A stretch of DNA of 64,000 nucleotides from an uncultured Roseobacter sp. (GCA_947501635.1 CANMWT010000008.1:1-64000); one strand, 5' to 3'; numbered from the stretch's first letter, positions 26,737-36,679 are shown. The notes: generated from the letters alone by a model not told the origin. Program-made: numbers and translations.

Positions 26737-27360
26737 ATGATGCCTTTGGATCTATGGCTTGCCTTCGTGGCCGCTTCAACCGCTCTTTTGCTGATCCCCG
26801 GTCCAACCGTTCTGTTGGTGCTGAGCTATGCTTTGTCAAAGGGGCGTTCAGTTGCCGTGGCCAGTGCGGCAGGCGTGGCGTTTGGTGATTTTATCGCCAT
26901 GACCGCGTCGCTGCTGGGTCTGGGGGCCATCGTGCTGGCCTCGGCCACCGCTTTTACCGTTCTGAAATGGGTGGGTGCACTCTATCTGATATGGCTTGGC
27001 ATCAAGCTGATACGCTCTGCGCCGCGCGAAGGTCTCACCCCGGCGCGCGACGTCAGCGCCAACGGTGTGTTCGGCCATACCGCCGCAGTCACGGCGCTGA
27101 ACCCCAAATCCATTGCCTTTTTCATTGCTTTCGTACCCCAGTTCATCCGGCCCGACGCGCCGCTGATGCCGCAGTTTGCGATCCTGATCGCAACTTTCGT
27201 GACGCTGGCCGCTGTCAATGCACTTGCCTACGCGCTGCTGGCAGACCGTTTGCGCCGCATCATAAGCCGCCCCGGTATTCTGGCATGGATCACCCGCGCC
27301 GGTGGCGCCACCCTTGTGGGGATGGGTGTGCTGACCGCGACCCTGCGCCGCGCCACATAA
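26737..27360 (+). CDS. LysE family translocator
   Basis: A 207-residue inner-membrane protein with six hydrophobic spans. The LysE/RhtB motif [19 protein letters not shown] is near the N-terminus, and [18 protein letters not shown] is the second conserved segment. These carriers export amino acids or related small molecules. AGGAG precedes the ATG. It sits between mtnP and apt. Confidence 0.92.
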   Translation: MMPLDLWLAFVAASTALLLIPGPTVLLVLSYALSKGRSVAVASAAGVAFGDFIAMTASLLGLGAIVLASATAFTVLKWVGALYLIWLGIKLIRSAPREGLTPARDVSANGVFGHTAAVTALNPKSIAFFIAFVPQFIRPDAPLMPQFAILIATFVTLAAVNALAYALLADRLRRIISRPGILAWITRAGGATLVGMGVLTATLRRAT

Positions 27361-27376
27361 CTTCGAAAGAGAGACC

Positions 27377-27907
27377 ATGAAAACTGTTCAGGACTACATC
27401 CGCAACATCGTCGACTTCCCGATAGAAGGCATCATTTTCCGCGATGTCACGACGCTTTTCGCTGACCCGCGCGGGTTTCGCATGGCCATTGATCAGATGC
27501 TTCACCCCTATGCAGGCCTGAAGATCGACAAGGTTGTCGGGCTGGAGGCGCGTGGTTTTATCCTTGGCGGTGCCATTGCGCATCAGCTGTCCAAAGGGTT
27601 CGTTCCGGTGCGCAAAAAGGGCAAACTTCCCGGCAAAACGCTGAGCGAGGAATACACGCTGGAGTATGGCGAGGCGATTGTGGAAATTCATCATGACGCC
27701 ATCGAGCCGGGCGAACGCGTGCTGGTCGTTGACGATCTGCTGGCGACCGGCGGCACGGCAGAGGCTGGTATCAAACTGATCGAGCGGTTGGGCGGGGAAA
27801 TCATTTCAACGTCATTCATTGTCGATCTGCCCGACCTTGGCGGCCGCGAACGGCTTGAGGCCATGGGTTTGGAGGTCAACGCGCTGTGCACCTACGACGG
27901 CCACTGA
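27377..27907 (+). CDS. apt: Adenine phosphoribosyltransferase
   Basis: A 176-residue enzyme converting adenine and PRPP to AMP. The PRPP loop is [33 protein letters not shown] and [11 protein letters not shown] are typical APT motifs. It lies 16 bp after the LysE gene and completes a salvage route begun by MtnP. Confidence 0.97.
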   Translation: MKTVQDYIRNIVDFPIEGIIFRDVTTLFADPRGFRMAIDQMLHPYAGLKIDKVVGLEARGFILGGAIAHQLSKGFVPVRKKGKLPGKTLSEEYTLEYGEAIVEIHHDAIEPGERVLVVDDLLATGGTAEAGIKLIERLGGEIISTSFIVDLPDLGGRERLEAMGLEVNALCTYDGH

Positions 27908-28001
27908 TCCGAAAGCGGCGCAATAGACGCAGGCCGGAGGGTGTGATAGTCAGAGGTAGTGCCTAGCACGTTGACGCTCTACACGACTATGGGTTGAAAG
28001 A

Positions 28002-29351
28002 TTGATCTCGGTACCGCGCAAAGTTTTCCGCAAGGCACAGGCCTCCCCATTTTCGCTGTTGGCGCTTTTTGTCGCGATGGCCTTGCACTGGGCTTCGGCA
28101 GTTGCCGCACAGGATTTCTTTACGCTGAAAGGCCACGGCGGCCCGATCAAAGGCATTGCCGTAGGCCCCGACGGATCAATCGTAACTGCCAGTTTCGACA
28201 ACTCGGTCGGATTGTGGCGCAGCGGTACACCGGAATGGATGGAGCGCCACGATGCCGCGGTCAATGCCGTGGCCTATCTGGGGCGCGGGCGCATCGTTTC
28301 CGCCGGTGACGACTATACCGTGCAATACTGGGACAGCGACGCGGGCGTGGTACGGCAGCTGGGTCAGCATCAGGCCAAAGTGCTGCAACTCACCGCAGCA
28401 CCGGACGGCAGCGCGGTGGCCGCAGCAAGTTGGGACCGCACGGCGCAGATCTGGTCACTGGATCCGGATGTCGCCCCGGTGGTCTTTGAAGGGCACGACA
28501 ACACGGTCAATGACGTGGCCTTTTCTCCAGACGGAGCGCGCCTTTATACGGCTTCGAGTGACGGCACAATCCGCATGTGGGACGCCGCGAGCGGTACCTA
28601 TATCCAGCGTCTCGTCGCACATGGATTTGGCATAAATACAATCGTCGTGGCCCCTGACGAAAGCTGGCTGGCCTATGGCGCGGTGGATGGCGGAACCCGT
28701 GTTATCAGCCTGCCCGACGGCGCGGAAATGGGTGACTACACAGCAGATCGGCGCCCGGTTCTGGCCATGGCATTCAATGCCGAGGCAGCGCGCATCGCGA
28801 TTGGTGACGCGCATGGCTACATCATGATGATCGACACGGATGCCTGGCGCATCGCCGACGACTTTCAGGCGACGCTTTCAGGCCCCATCTGGGCGCTTGC
28901 CTTCTCTCCGGATGGGCGCAATATCCACGCCGGCGGGCTCGACAATGCGATGTACAGCTGGCCCGTCGCGCGGCTGAGCACCGAAAACGCCATGGCCGAC
29001 ACCAAACGCAGCTTTCTCAAAAACCCCGAAGAGATGTCCAACGGCGAGCGGCAGTTCCAGCGCAAATGTTCCATCTGCCACACACTCGGCCCTGACAGCG
29101 AAAGGCGCGCGGGCCCCACGCTCTACAATCTGTTCGGCAGGCCCGCAGGTGCGATCGAAGGATACCCTTACTCCCCGATCCTGCAAAACTCCGAACTGGT
29201 CTGGTCTGAACAAACGGTCGACCAACTCTTCGACATCGGCCCGGATCATTTTATCCCCGGCTCCAAGATGCCGATGCAACGGATTACCGCCCAGAATGAC
29301 CGCGATGATCTGATCGCCTTTCTCAAAACCGCCACAGGACCCGGGGAATAA
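28002..29351 (+). CDS. WD40 beta-propeller fused to cytochrome c
   Basis: A 449-residue exported protein starting at TTG 28002. A signal segment (SLLALFVAMALHW, cleavage near AVAAQ) precedes seven WD-like repeats (about 38-325), each ending near a W or related residue (SFDNSVGLWR, SGTIRMWD type). A C-terminal class I cytochrome c domain follows, with heme motif CSICH and a likely axial methionine in GSKMPM. It probably acts in the periplasm as an electron carrier with a protein-binding propeller. It converges on the FAD oxidoreductase gene with a 5-bp gap. Partner and pathway are unknown. Confidence 0.88.
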   Translation: MISVPRKVFRKAQASPFSLLALFVAMALHWASAVAAQDFFTLKGHGGPIKGIAVGPDGSIVTASFDNSVGLWRSGTPEWMERHDAAVNAVAYLGRGRIVSAGDDYTVQYWDSDAGVVRQLGQHQAKVLQLTAAPDGSAVAAASWDRTAQIWSLDPDVAPVVFEGHDNTVNDVAFSPDGARLYTASSDGTIRMWDAASGTYIQRLVAHGFGINTIVVAPDESWLAYGAVDGGTRVISLPDGAEMGDYTADRRPVLAMAFNAEAARIAIGDAHGYIMMIDTDAWRIADDFQATLSGPIWALAFSPDGRNIHAGGLDNAMYSWPVARLSTENAMADTKRSFLKNPEEMSNGERQFQRKCSICHTLGPDSERRAGPTLYNLFGRPAGAIEGYPYSPILQNSELVWSEQTVDQLFDIGPDHFIPGSKMPMQRITAQNDRDDLIAFLKTATGPGE

Positions 29352-29356
29352 ACCCG

Positions 29357-30772
29357 TCAACCGCGCAGGACAGCACCGGGGTTCATGATGCTATGCGGGT
29401 CCAGGACGGATTTGATCGCCCGCATGGCGGCCAGCTTCGTCGGATCGCCGTAGCGTTCAAGATCCTCTACCTTCAGCCGCCCGATGCCATGCTCCGCGCT
29501 GACCGACCCGCCCATCTCGTCCACAAGATCATGCAGGGCGCGCTGCACCTCACCCCGGCGCGCGGCATGCTCGGCCACGCCATGCCCCGCGGCGGGGAAC
29601 ACATTGTAATGCAGGTTGCCATCGCCAACATGACCAAAACAGTTCACCCGGAAATCGCCCATCCCCGCGATCAGGTCATCCGCGCGGGCAATAAACTCGG
29701 GCAAGACGCCCAGCGGCACCGACATATCATGCGAGGAAACCGATCCGATCCGCCGGTTGGCCTCGGGGATATGCTCGCGCACGGACCAGAAGTCAGCCGC
29801 CTGCGCCGCACTCTGGGCAATGACGCCATCAACCACCAGACCTTGCTCCGCCGCCTCTTCAAAAAGGCCAGCCAGAACCTCTTGCGGATCCAGCCCTCTG
29901 GTCAGGCCAACCTCGATCAGGACAGACCACGCCGGCACCTCGGCAAACGGCTGACGCACCTCCGGCACTGTCTGCTGCAAAAACGCAAGGCCCTGCCCGG
30001 CCATCAACTCAAAAGCGCTGACCATCTCACCCAGATGGCTGCGCGCAAGCGCCAGCAGCGCCAGAGCCGCGCGCGGTGACCGCACCACAAAGATGGCTGT
30101 TCCCATATGCGCAGGCCGCGAACTGAGCTTGAGCGACGCGGCCGTGATAACGCCCAGCGTGCCCTCCGAGCCGATCAGCAAATGCCGCAAATCATAGCCG
30201 GTATTGTCTTTGCGCAACCGCTTGAGCCCGTGCCAGATACGACCATCCGGCAACACCGCTTCAAGGCCCAGACATAAATCGCGCGTATTCCCGTATCGCA
30301 GCACACCGGTGCCGCCCGCGTTGGTGGCAAGATTACCCCCCAGTGTCGCCGTGCCTTCCGCGGCAAGCGACAAGGGAAACAGCCGGTCCACTTCCGCCGC
30401 AGCCTGCTGGACATCGGCCAGAATGCATCCCGCCTCGCAGATCAATACGTTTTCTTCAGGATAGACCGCGCGGATGCTCCGCATGCGCTCCAGCGACAAC
30501 AGCAAAGGCGCCGGTCCTTCGGGCATGACCTGGCCCGCGACCAGCCCCGTGCCCCCGCCATAGGGCACCACAGCGACACGCGCCTGCGCGGCAAGCGACA
30601 CAATCGTAGAAACCTCCTCCACCGCACGTGGCGCCGCAACCAACCCGGCCTGCCCATGCCAGCGCCCGCGCGGCTCCTCAAGATAGCGCGCCGCTGGCGC
30701 CCGCAGCACCCCGTCCGGCAGATGTGCCGCAAGCAATGCCTCAAATGCGGCGTCCACAGAGTTCAGTGTCAT
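29357..30772 (-). CDS. FAD-binding oxidoreductase, GlcD/D-lactate dehydrogenase type
   Basis: A 471-residue flavoenzyme of the VAO/PCMH family. The FAD loop is PYGGGTGLVAGQ; ATNAGGTGVLRYGNTRDLCLGLEAVLPDG is the second FAD segment; the C-terminus has FGHVGDGNLHYNVFP and SAEHGIGRLK, as in D-lactate dehydrogenases and glycolate oxidase GlcD. It would oxidise a 2-hydroxy acid. GlcE and GlcF are not adjacent, so a stand-alone D-2-hydroxyacid dehydrogenase is more likely. Confidence 0.9.
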   Translation of the reverse strand: MTLNSVDAAFEALLAAHLPDGVLRAPAARYLEEPRGRWHGQAGLVAAPRAVEEVSTIVSLAAQARVAVVPYGGGTGLVAGQVMPEGPAPLLLSLERMRSIRAVYPEENVLICEAGCILADVQQAAAEVDRLFPLSLAAEGTATLGGNLATNAGGTGVLRYGNTRDLCLGLEAVLPDGRIWHGLKRLRKDNTGYDLRHLLIGSEGTLGVITAASLKLSSRPAHMGTAIFVVRSPRAALALLALARSHLGEMVSAFELMAGQGLAFLQQTVPEVRQPFAEVPAWSVLIEVGLTRGLDPQEVLAGLFEEAAEQGLVVDGVIAQSAAQAADFWSVREHIPEANRRIGSVSSHDMSVPLGVLPEFIARADDLIAGMGDFRVNCFGHVGDGNLHYNVFPAAGHGVAEHAARRGEVQRALHDLVDEMGGSVSAEHGIGRLKVEDLERYGDPTKLAAMRAIKSVLDPHSIMNPGAVLRG

Positions 30773-30814
30773 GCGTTTACTTTCATCCTGTCGCGCGCCT
30801 GCAGCACGCGCACG

Positions 30815-31639
30815 CTAGCGCTCAACGTTCAGATAGGCGGGCCGTAGGACCATAATGGTCGGACGCGAAGGCAACCTGTCCAGCGACATTTCCAACGCAG
30901 GACCCCCAACCTCTACAACGGCGAATTCATCGGACATCCCCTGCAAAAACGCGTCCAGCGCGAAACCGGAAAACCAGTGCATGGGGATCACAACCGAGGA
31001 CCGAAGCCGTTTCAAAACCCGCGTCATCGTCTCCAGATCCAGCGTATACCCCCCGTCAACAGGGGCCATGACAACATCCAGACGCCCCAAAGCCGCATAT
31101 TGCTCGGCATCAGGCTCATGATGCAAATGTCCCAGATGTCCGACACAAAGCCCCGCAAGCTCGAAGACGAAAATCGAGTTCCCCTTCGGCTCAACTGCCG
31201 CAAAGGCTGACCTTATGTCTGTCGAAACATTGCGGATCAGAACCTCCCCCAAATCAAGCTCATGGGTGATCCCCTCACCAAAAGAGCCCCACCCCGGTAG
31301 TACATGCGCAATCGCAGGGTCCGGATTGGGCGTCCAATGCGTGTCATGGGCGTGGTTCATGGTCACAACATCAGGCACAAAAGGCAGTGTTCCGGTAAAC
31401 CCCGTGTAATCCGTGACCATATTCAAACCGCCATGGCTGCGGATCAGAAAACTGGCGTGTGCAATATAGTGAATGCGCAATGTCTCCAATGGCACCGGCG
31501 CGAAACTGGCGGGCACGACATACTCCAGACCCGGTGTGTTCTGCGCCAAAGCCACGCAATGGCTCGGTGTACGTTCCACAGGTTGCGCCTGCACAAGCCC
31601 TCCCCATACCACAAACAGGGCGATCAAAAGTCTGGTCAT
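30815..31639 (-). CDS. Exported MBL-fold metallo-hydrolase
   Basis: A 274-residue protein with a signal peptide (cleavage near GLVQAQ). The zinc motif HAHDTH matches HxHxDH only loosely, with LGHLHH and PMHWFSGF providing later ligands, in the style of UlaG/RomA-like metallo-beta-lactamase folds. The ATG at 31639 is chosen over the open upstream frame because it begins the signal peptide. The substrate is unknown. Confidence 0.82.
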   Translation of the reverse strand: MTRLLIALFVVWGGLVQAQPVERTPSHCVALAQNTPGLEYVVPASFAPVPLETLRIHYIAHASFLIRSHGGLNMVTDYTGFTGTLPFVPDVVTMNHAHDTHWTPNPDPAIAHVLPGWGSFGEGITHELDLGEVLIRNVSTDIRSAFAAVEPKGNSIFVFELAGLCVGHLGHLHHEPDAEQYAALGRLDVVMAPVDGGYTLDLETMTRVLKRLRSSVVIPMHWFSGFALDAFLQGMSDEFAVVEVGGPALEMSLDRLPSRPTIMVLRPAYLNVER

Positions 31640-31750
31640 CTCGAATACCTCCCGTCCTCCAAAGCCTAGCACGCCGCGCCAAATGTCCAGAGCAGCACGC
31701 CCTCTCACGACACTAAAAGCGTACCGCCTTCTGAATTCCCGGGCACCTGA

Positions 31751-31780
31751 TTTCTTTGGTCTGAAAAATATCCCCGCCGG
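31751..31780 (-). repeat. Dispersed intergenic motif, copy 2
   Basis: The plus strand shows TTTCTTTGGTCTGAAAAATA then TCCCCGCCGG. It shares TTCTTTGGTC and TATCCC with the copy at 60926-60953. It lies between the MBL-hydrolase and acetyltransferase genes, next to a hairpin TTTTTTCG/CGAAAAAA at 31791-31808. Confidence 0.45.
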
Positions 31781-31790
31781 AGGCTCCGTC

Positions 31791-31808
31791 TTTTTTCGCC
31801 CGAAAAAA
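31791..31808. terminator. A/T-flanked hairpin downstream of the acetyltransferase
   Basis: TTTTTTCG and CGAAAAAA form an 8-bp inverted repeat with a CC spacer, 33 bp past the stop codon of the minus-strand acetyltransferase gene. It could end transcription of the long ctaC-to-acetyltransferase run; the stem is weak. Confidence 0.3.
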
Positions 31809-31841
31809 GGCGGACACCCAGCGCACCGGTCCCCTCTCCGG

Positions 31842-32429
31842 TCACGCGGCGGTTGTTTTACCGCGCCGGTCAGATCGCAACGCCGCATAAAGCACATGCG
31901 TGCGCCACCGCCCGTCAATCTGCAGATAACTCTGCGCCACCCCCTCATACTTGAACCCCGACGTCTCCAGCAAACCGCGCGATGCGCCATTCTCGGGCAA
32001 ACAGGCCGCTTCGATCCGGCTCAGATCAAGCCGTGTGAAAGCATGATGCACGACGGCAAGGATCGCCTCGCGCATATAGCCCTGCCGCGCGAAGGGCTCG
32101 CCGGTCCAGTAGCCCAAAGTACCCGCCTGCGCAGGACCACGCCGGATATTGTCAAGCGTGATCGCCCCTATCAGCTGCTCATCCTGCCGTCGGATCAAAA
32201 AGAGCGGCATGGCCGTCCCCCCGGAGACCGACCGCTGCGCCCAGTATACGCGGTTGGTGAAGGCCTTGCGGCTCAGATGATCGTCGGCCCAGGCCGGCTC
32301 CCACGGTGTCAGGTAATCGCGGCTTTGCGCGCGCAAATGCGACCACGGGCGGAAATCCGAATGCATCGGCGGGCGCAGCGTCATCCGCTCCGTTTCGATC
32401 CTGAGTTTCCTAAACCCCCGCAGGATCAC
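31842..32429 (-). CDS. GNAT acetyltransferase, RimJ/RimL-like
   Basis: A 195-residue GNAT protein. The N-terminus IETERMTLRPPMHSDFRPW, LGYWTGEPFARQGYMREAI and IEAACLPENGASRGLLETSGF are typical of ribosomal-protein alanine acetyltransferase-like enzymes. Its start overlaps the end of the M16 peptidase gene by 4 bp, so it is translated from the same message. The actual acceptor is unknown. Confidence 0.9.
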   Translation of the reverse strand: MILRGFRKLRIETERMTLRPPMHSDFRPWSHLRAQSRDYLTPWEPAWADDHLSRKAFTNRVYWAQRSVSGGTAMPLFLIRRQDEQLIGAITLDNIRRGPAQAGTLGYWTGEPFARQGYMREAILAVVHHAFTRLDLSRIEAACLPENGASRGLLETSGFKYEGVAQSYLQIDGRWRTHVLYAALRSDRRGKTTAA

Positions 32430-33688
32430 GCGGCCCGACGCTCTTGCAACTCAGCCAGCGAAGGTGCCCCGTCGATCGGTCCATACAGCGCCAACGCGGC
32501 CGGGGCCGCCTGCGCCATATCCTGCGCGAAAGCCCGGACATCCCCGGTGGTCACGGAATCGATCAGGCTGACGGTTTCCTCAAGCGGAGGAATGCGGTCC
32601 CAGATCTGGATCAGCCGCGCCAGCCGTTCAGCACGATTGGAAGGGCTCTCCAGCCCCATCAGCAGACCGGCCTTCATCTGCGCGCGCGCACGTGCCACTT
32701 CCGCCGGCGACATATCCTCTGCGACGCGCTTCATTTCATCGATCGTGATCTCGGCAAGCTGCGGAAGCTGTTCGGCACTGGTGCCGGCGTAAATCGTCGT
32801 CATGCCTGTGTCAGCATAGGCCCCGGCCTGCGCAAAGATCGAATAGCACAGTCCGCGGTTCTCGCGGATTTCCTGAAACAACCGGCTCGACATGCCGCCC
32901 CCAAGCGCAGAGGCGTAAATCTGCGCCGTGTAAATTGCCGCATCGCGGTAGCCCGGGCTTTCGAACGCAAGCGCGAAATGCGCCTGCTCCAGCGCCTTGG
33001 CCTGCCGGCGCTCGCCGCCTGTGAAACGTGCTTCATGGACTTCCGAGAAAGGTTTTGCCACCATCGCGCCGAACAGCGTCTCGGCCAGCTTGACAATCTC
33101 CTCGTGATCCACGGCGCCAGCTGCAGACAGGATCATCTGTTCGGGCCCATAGTGCTGCTGGATGAAGGTCTGAAGATCACTGCGTCCGAAACCCGCCACC
33201 CTCTCGGATGGGCCCAGTATCGTGCGGCCCATGGGATGGTCGGGATAGGCTTCTTCCTGCAGCCAGTCAAAGATCACGTCATCCGGCGTATCCAGCGCCT
33301 GACCGATCTCTTGCAGGATCACGCCGCGTTCGACCTCGATCTCCGCATCCTCCAGCGTTGGGTTAAGCAGGATATCCGCGATCACATCCAGCGCCAGCGG
33401 CACGTCATTCTGCAGCACGCGCGCGTAGTAAGCGGTCACTTCCCGACTGGTATAGGCGTTGATGTAACCGCCCACGTCCTCAATACTTTCGGCAATCTGC
33501 AGCGCGGTCCTGCGTTTGGTTCCTTTGAACGCCATATGTTCGAGAAAATGCGCAATACCGTTCTGCGCCGGCGTTTCATGGCGTGCGCCGGCCGTCACCC
33601 AAACGCCAATGGCAGCAGACGCAAGCCCCGGCATATGTTCTGTCACGATGCGAAAGCCGTTCGAGAGGCGGTGCTGTTTCAGTGTCAC
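32426..33688 (-). CDS. M16 family zinc peptidase
   Basis: A 420-residue pitrilysin-type peptidase resembling mitochondrial processing peptidase beta. The inverted zinc motif is HFLEH (about residues 46-50) with the distal glutamate in EVERGVILQEI; GGGMSSRLFQEIRENRGLCYSI is the conserved second-half motif. It overlaps thrC by 4 bp, an arrangement conserved in Rhodobacterales. The substrate is unknown. Confidence 0.95.
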   Translation of the reverse strand: MTLKQHRLSNGFRIVTEHMPGLASAAIGVWVTAGARHETPAQNGIAHFLEHMAFKGTKRRTALQIAESIEDVGGYINAYTSREVTAYYARVLQNDVPLALDVIADILLNPTLEDAEIEVERGVILQEIGQALDTPDDVIFDWLQEEAYPDHPMGRTILGPSERVAGFGRSDLQTFIQQHYGPEQMILSAAGAVDHEEIVKLAETLFGAMVAKPFSEVHEARFTGGERRQAKALEQAHFALAFESPGYRDAAIYTAQIYASALGGGMSSRLFQEIRENRGLCYSIFAQAGAYADTGMTTIYAGTSAEQLPQLAEITIDEMKRVAEDMSPAEVARARAQMKAGLLMGLESPSNRAERLARLIQIWDRIPPLEETVSLIDSVTTGDVRAFAQDMAQAAPAALALYGPIDGAPSLAELQERRAA

Positions 33689-35073
33689 GCGGTCAACTGC
33701 CCTTTTATATGCTCTTTCAGTGCGGCCAGATCGTTTGGCACACGGGTCACCCGTTCCTCTCTTTCATACAGGTCAGCCATACGGGCAGGCAAGGGCGGGT
33801 GGACGCCTGAAGCCTCTTCCACCGCTGCGGGAAACTTGGCGGGATGCGCTGTGGCCAGCGTCACCATCGGTGTGCCGGCCACCCGTTGCTTTTCGGCCAC
33901 TTTCACGCCAATCGCCGAATGTGGACACAAAAGCTCTGACGCCGATTTCAGCGTCGCTGCGATCGTATCGGCGGTTTCCTCTTCCGACGCACGACCTGAC
34001 GCGTAGTGCTGCTGCAGAACCTGCATCGCACCCTGGCTCACGTCAAAGCCTCCTTCCTTCAGCTCATCCATTAGCTGAACAATTGCAGGGGCTTCGCGGT
34101 CATAGGCGTCAAACAGCGCCCGTTCAAAGTTGGAGCTGATCTGAATATCCATCGAAGGGCTGATCGAAGGAATGGTCTTGCCTTTGTGATACCCCTGCCC
34201 GCTCAGGCAGCGGTGCAGGATGTCGTTCTGGTTTGTCGCAACCACAAGACGGTCCACGGGCAGACCCATCCGTTTGGCGATGTATCCGGCGAAGATGTCG
34301 CCGAAGTTTCCCGTGGGCACGGTAAAGCTGATTTTGCGATGGGGCGCGCCCAGTGCCACGGCCGAAGAGAAGTAGTAGACCACCTGTGCCAGCACCCGCC
34401 CCCAGTTGATCGAGTTCACCCCGGCAAGCCGCACCCCGTCGCGGAAGTCGAAATCGTTGAACATGTCCTTCAGACGCGCCTGACATGCATCGAAATCTCC
34501 ATCCATCGCCAAAGCATGAACGTTGCTTTCCTGCGGTGTCGTCATCTGGCGGCGCTGCACTTCGGAAATGCGGCCGTGCGGGAAGAGGATGAACACATCC
34601 ACATTTTCAAGACCACGAAACGCCTCGATGGCGGCAGACCCGGTATCCCCGCTGGTCGCGCCAACGATGGTCACGCGTTCCCCCTTGCGGCCCAGGGCGG
34701 TCTGGAACATCTGGCCGATCAGCTGCATCGCAAAGTCCTTGAACGCCAGTGTCGGGCCGTGGAACAGCTCAAGCAGGAAGTGCCCCTGATCCAGCTGCTT
34801 GAGCGGGGCCCGCGCGGCGTGACCGAAACCGGCATAGGCGCGGTCAATGATCCCGCGGAATTCCGCATCAGTGAACACGTCACCGACAAAGGGGCGCATC
34901 ACACGGTAGGCGATCTCTTCATAGCTCTGGCCCTCCATGCCCGCGATCTCCTCTGCGCTCAACTGCGGGATCGTTTCGGGTACGTAAAGACCGCCATCGC
35001 GGGCAAGACCGCTGAGCATCGCCTCTTCGAAGTTCAGAACAGGAGCTGTGCCGCGGGTAGAAATGTAACGCAT
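33685..35073 (-). CDS. thrC: Threonine synthase
   Basis: A 462-residue PLP enzyme converting O-phosphohomoserine to threonine. The N-terminus MRYISTRG and LARDGGLYVPE are characteristic; FKDFA carries the PLP-binding lysine (LAFKDFAMQLIGQ), and GATSGDTGSAAIEAFRG binds the phosphate. It starts 6 bp after surf1 and overlaps the M16 gene. Confidence 0.97.
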   Translation of the reverse strand: MRYISTRGTAPVLNFEEAMLSGLARDGGLYVPETIPQLSAEEIAGMEGQSYEEIAYRVMRPFVGDVFTDAEFRGIIDRAYAGFGHAARAPLKQLDQGHFLLELFHGPTLAFKDFAMQLIGQMFQTALGRKGERVTIVGATSGDTGSAAIEAFRGLENVDVFILFPHGRISEVQRRQMTTPQESNVHALAMDGDFDACQARLKDMFNDFDFRDGVRLAGVNSINWGRVLAQVVYYFSSAVALGAPHRKISFTVPTGNFGDIFAGYIAKRMGLPVDRLVVATNQNDILHRCLSGQGYHKGKTIPSISPSMDIQISSNFERALFDAYDREAPAIVQLMDELKEGGFDVSQGAMQVLQQHYASGRASEEETADTIAATLKSASELLCPHSAIGVKVAEKQRVAGTPMVTLATAHPAKFPAAVEEASGVHPPLPARMADLYEREERVTRVPNDLAALKEHIKGQLTA

Positions 35074-35079
35074 ATCGTT

Positions 35080-35778
35080 TCAGCTTTTGTTGGCCGCATG
35101 TCCGCGACGAAGGAAAAAGAAGGTCATGGCCGACCAGATGGCCGCCAAAGAGAACCAAGTGATCGCATATTGCAAGTGATCGTTTGGAATTGCGCTGGTG
35201 TCGACGGGCATGGGCGACAAAGGACCGCCCAATTGCGGCGCTTCGCGTCGGACGAGCAATACCGGCCTTGTGCCAAGCGCGCGGGCCATCGCGTCCACAT
35301 CCCGTGCAAACCAGATGTTGTTTTCCAGATCGGGTGCCGGCGTAAAGCTGTCGGTTTCCTGTGGCCACTGCAGATTGCCGACAATGGTGATCGGGGGGCC
35401 TTCTTCGAACTTCAGGTCCGATGCATCGCCAGTGGCCACAAAACCCATATCAATCATGATACGGTCCGCGTCACGGATCATGGGCCGAATGATCCGGTAG
35501 CCTGCCCCGGCCCCTTTTTTGGACACAAGAACCTGAAGAAAGCCCGCCCCCAAAACCCCAGTGGTTTCCACCGGAAGATAGGCATCGCGTTCAGGGTCCA
35601 ATACCGCAGGCAAAGCCACGGGCGGTGCCGCGATACGCGCGTCGATGTCTGCAATTACGCCCTCTTTCCAGGCCAGCCGCTGTGTTTGCCAGACGCCAAG
35701 ACTGATCAGCAGAGCCGCGCCGCCGACCCCGACAATCACCAGAAATACAAGCCGTCCCATGACCCGAAAACTCTCCAA
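35080..35778 (-). CDS. surf1: SURF1 family cytochrome oxidase assembly protein
   Basis: A 232-residue membrane protein with one span at each end (LVFLVIVGVGGAALLISLGVW and YAITWFSLAAIWSAMTFFFLRR) and a periplasmic domain between. GVWQTQRLAWKEG and RDVDAMARALG match SURF1. SURF1 helps insert heme into oxidase subunit I. It follows ctaE after a 54-bp gap that holds a strong hairpin. Confidence 0.93.
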   Translation of the reverse strand: MESFRVMGRLVFLVIVGVGGAALLISLGVWQTQRLAWKEGVIADIDARIAAPPVALPAVLDPERDAYLPVETTGVLGAGFLQVLVSKKGAGAGYRIIRPMIRDADRIMIDMGFVATGDASDLKFEEGPPITIVGNLQWPQETDSFTPAPDLENNIWFARDVDAMARALGTRPVLLVRREAPQLGGPLSPMPVDTSAIPNDHLQYAITWFSLAAIWSAMTFFFLRRGHAANKS

Positions 35779-35782
35779 AGGA

Positions 35783-35808
35783 AAAGCGCGCGAAAAGACG
35801 CGCGCTTT
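35783..35808 (-). terminator. Hairpin between ctaE and surf1
   Basis: AAAGCGCGCG and CGCGCGCTTT form a perfect 10-bp stem with a 6-base loop. On the minus strand a short TTTTCC follows, so it may terminate part of the ctaC-ctaE message and lower expression of surf1 and thrC relative to the oxidase genes. Confidence 0.55.
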
Positions 35809-35832
35809 GGTTTTAGTGCAAGGTTGTTGCGC

Positions 35833-36654
35833 CTAGTGCGCGCCCGGCATTTGCCCGACACCGTAGATGTAGACGGCGAAGAACAGGAACAGCCAGACCA
35901 CATCAACAAAGTGCCAGTACCAGGCTGCGGCCTCGAAGCCCACGTGCTTTTCGGGCGTGAAATGCCCTTTCATGGCCCGCACAAGGCACACGGCCAGGAA
36001 GATCGTCCCGATGATAACGTGCAAGCCATGAAAGCCTGTTGCCATAAAGAAGTTGGAGAAGAACTTGTCGCCGCCGAACTCCCAGCCTTTATAGAGCAGG
36101 TAGGAGTATTCGTAAGCCTGCAGCGCCGTAAAGAGCACACCCAGAATGATCGAGATCGCCAGTCCCCAGATGAGGTCCTTGCGGTTGTTCTCATGCACCA
36201 GAGCGTGGTGCGCCCAAGTCACCGCACAGCCTGACAGCAGCAGGATCAGTGTATTGATAAGCGGCAGGTGGAAAGCGTCCACGTGGTAGATTTCCGGCTG
36301 CACATACTCGGTGCCGACATATTCACTCATCGGGTAGATGGCGTGTTTGAAGAAGCTCCAGAACCACGCGGCAAAGAACATGACCTCGGACATGATGAAA
36401 AGGATGAAACCGTAGCGCAAGCCGATCCGCACCACCGGCGTGTGATCGCCGATGCTGCTTTCGCGGACGACTTCCATCCACCAGCCGAACATCACGTAGA
36501 GCACACCCACAAAGCCGATCCAGAACATCCACGGCGTAATGCCCTGCATCCACAGCACACCGCCGAAGAGCATAACAAAACCACCCAGCGCACCCAGCAG
36601 CGGCCAGATCGAGGGGTTTAGAATGTGATAGTCATGGTTCTTTTCATGCGCCAT
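35833..36654 (-). CDS. ctaE: Cytochrome c oxidase subunit III
   Basis: A 273-residue, seven-span subunit III of the aa3-type oxidase. [19 protein letters not shown] at the N-terminus, [26 protein letters not shown] and [13 protein letters not shown] and [16 protein letters not shown] are diagnostic. It lies 25 bp downstream of ctaG. Subunit I (ctaD) is not in the window, as is usual for this group. Confidence 0.97.
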   Translation of the reverse strand: MAHEKNHDYHILNPSIWPLLGALGGFVMLFGGVLWMQGITPWMFWIGFVGVLYVMFGWWMEVVRESSIGDHTPVVRIGLRYGFILFIMSEVMFFAAWFWSFFKHAIYPMSEYVGTEYVQPEIYHVDAFHLPLINTLILLLSGCAVTWAHHALVHENNRKDLIWGLAISIILGVLFTALQAYEYSYLLYKGWEFGGDKFFSNFFMATGFHGLHVIIGTIFLAVCLVRAMKGHFTPEKHVGFEAAAWYWHFVDVVWLFLFFAVYIYGVGQMPGAH

Positions 36655-36679
36655 GGATTAGTCCCTTACCTTATATTGG

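Noticed and set aside
34186-36234. 682-codon open frame on the plus strand
   Set aside because: Antisense to thrC, surf1 and ctaE, all clear family members; the translation has the low-complexity composition of a reverse-frame shadow in GC-rich DNA.
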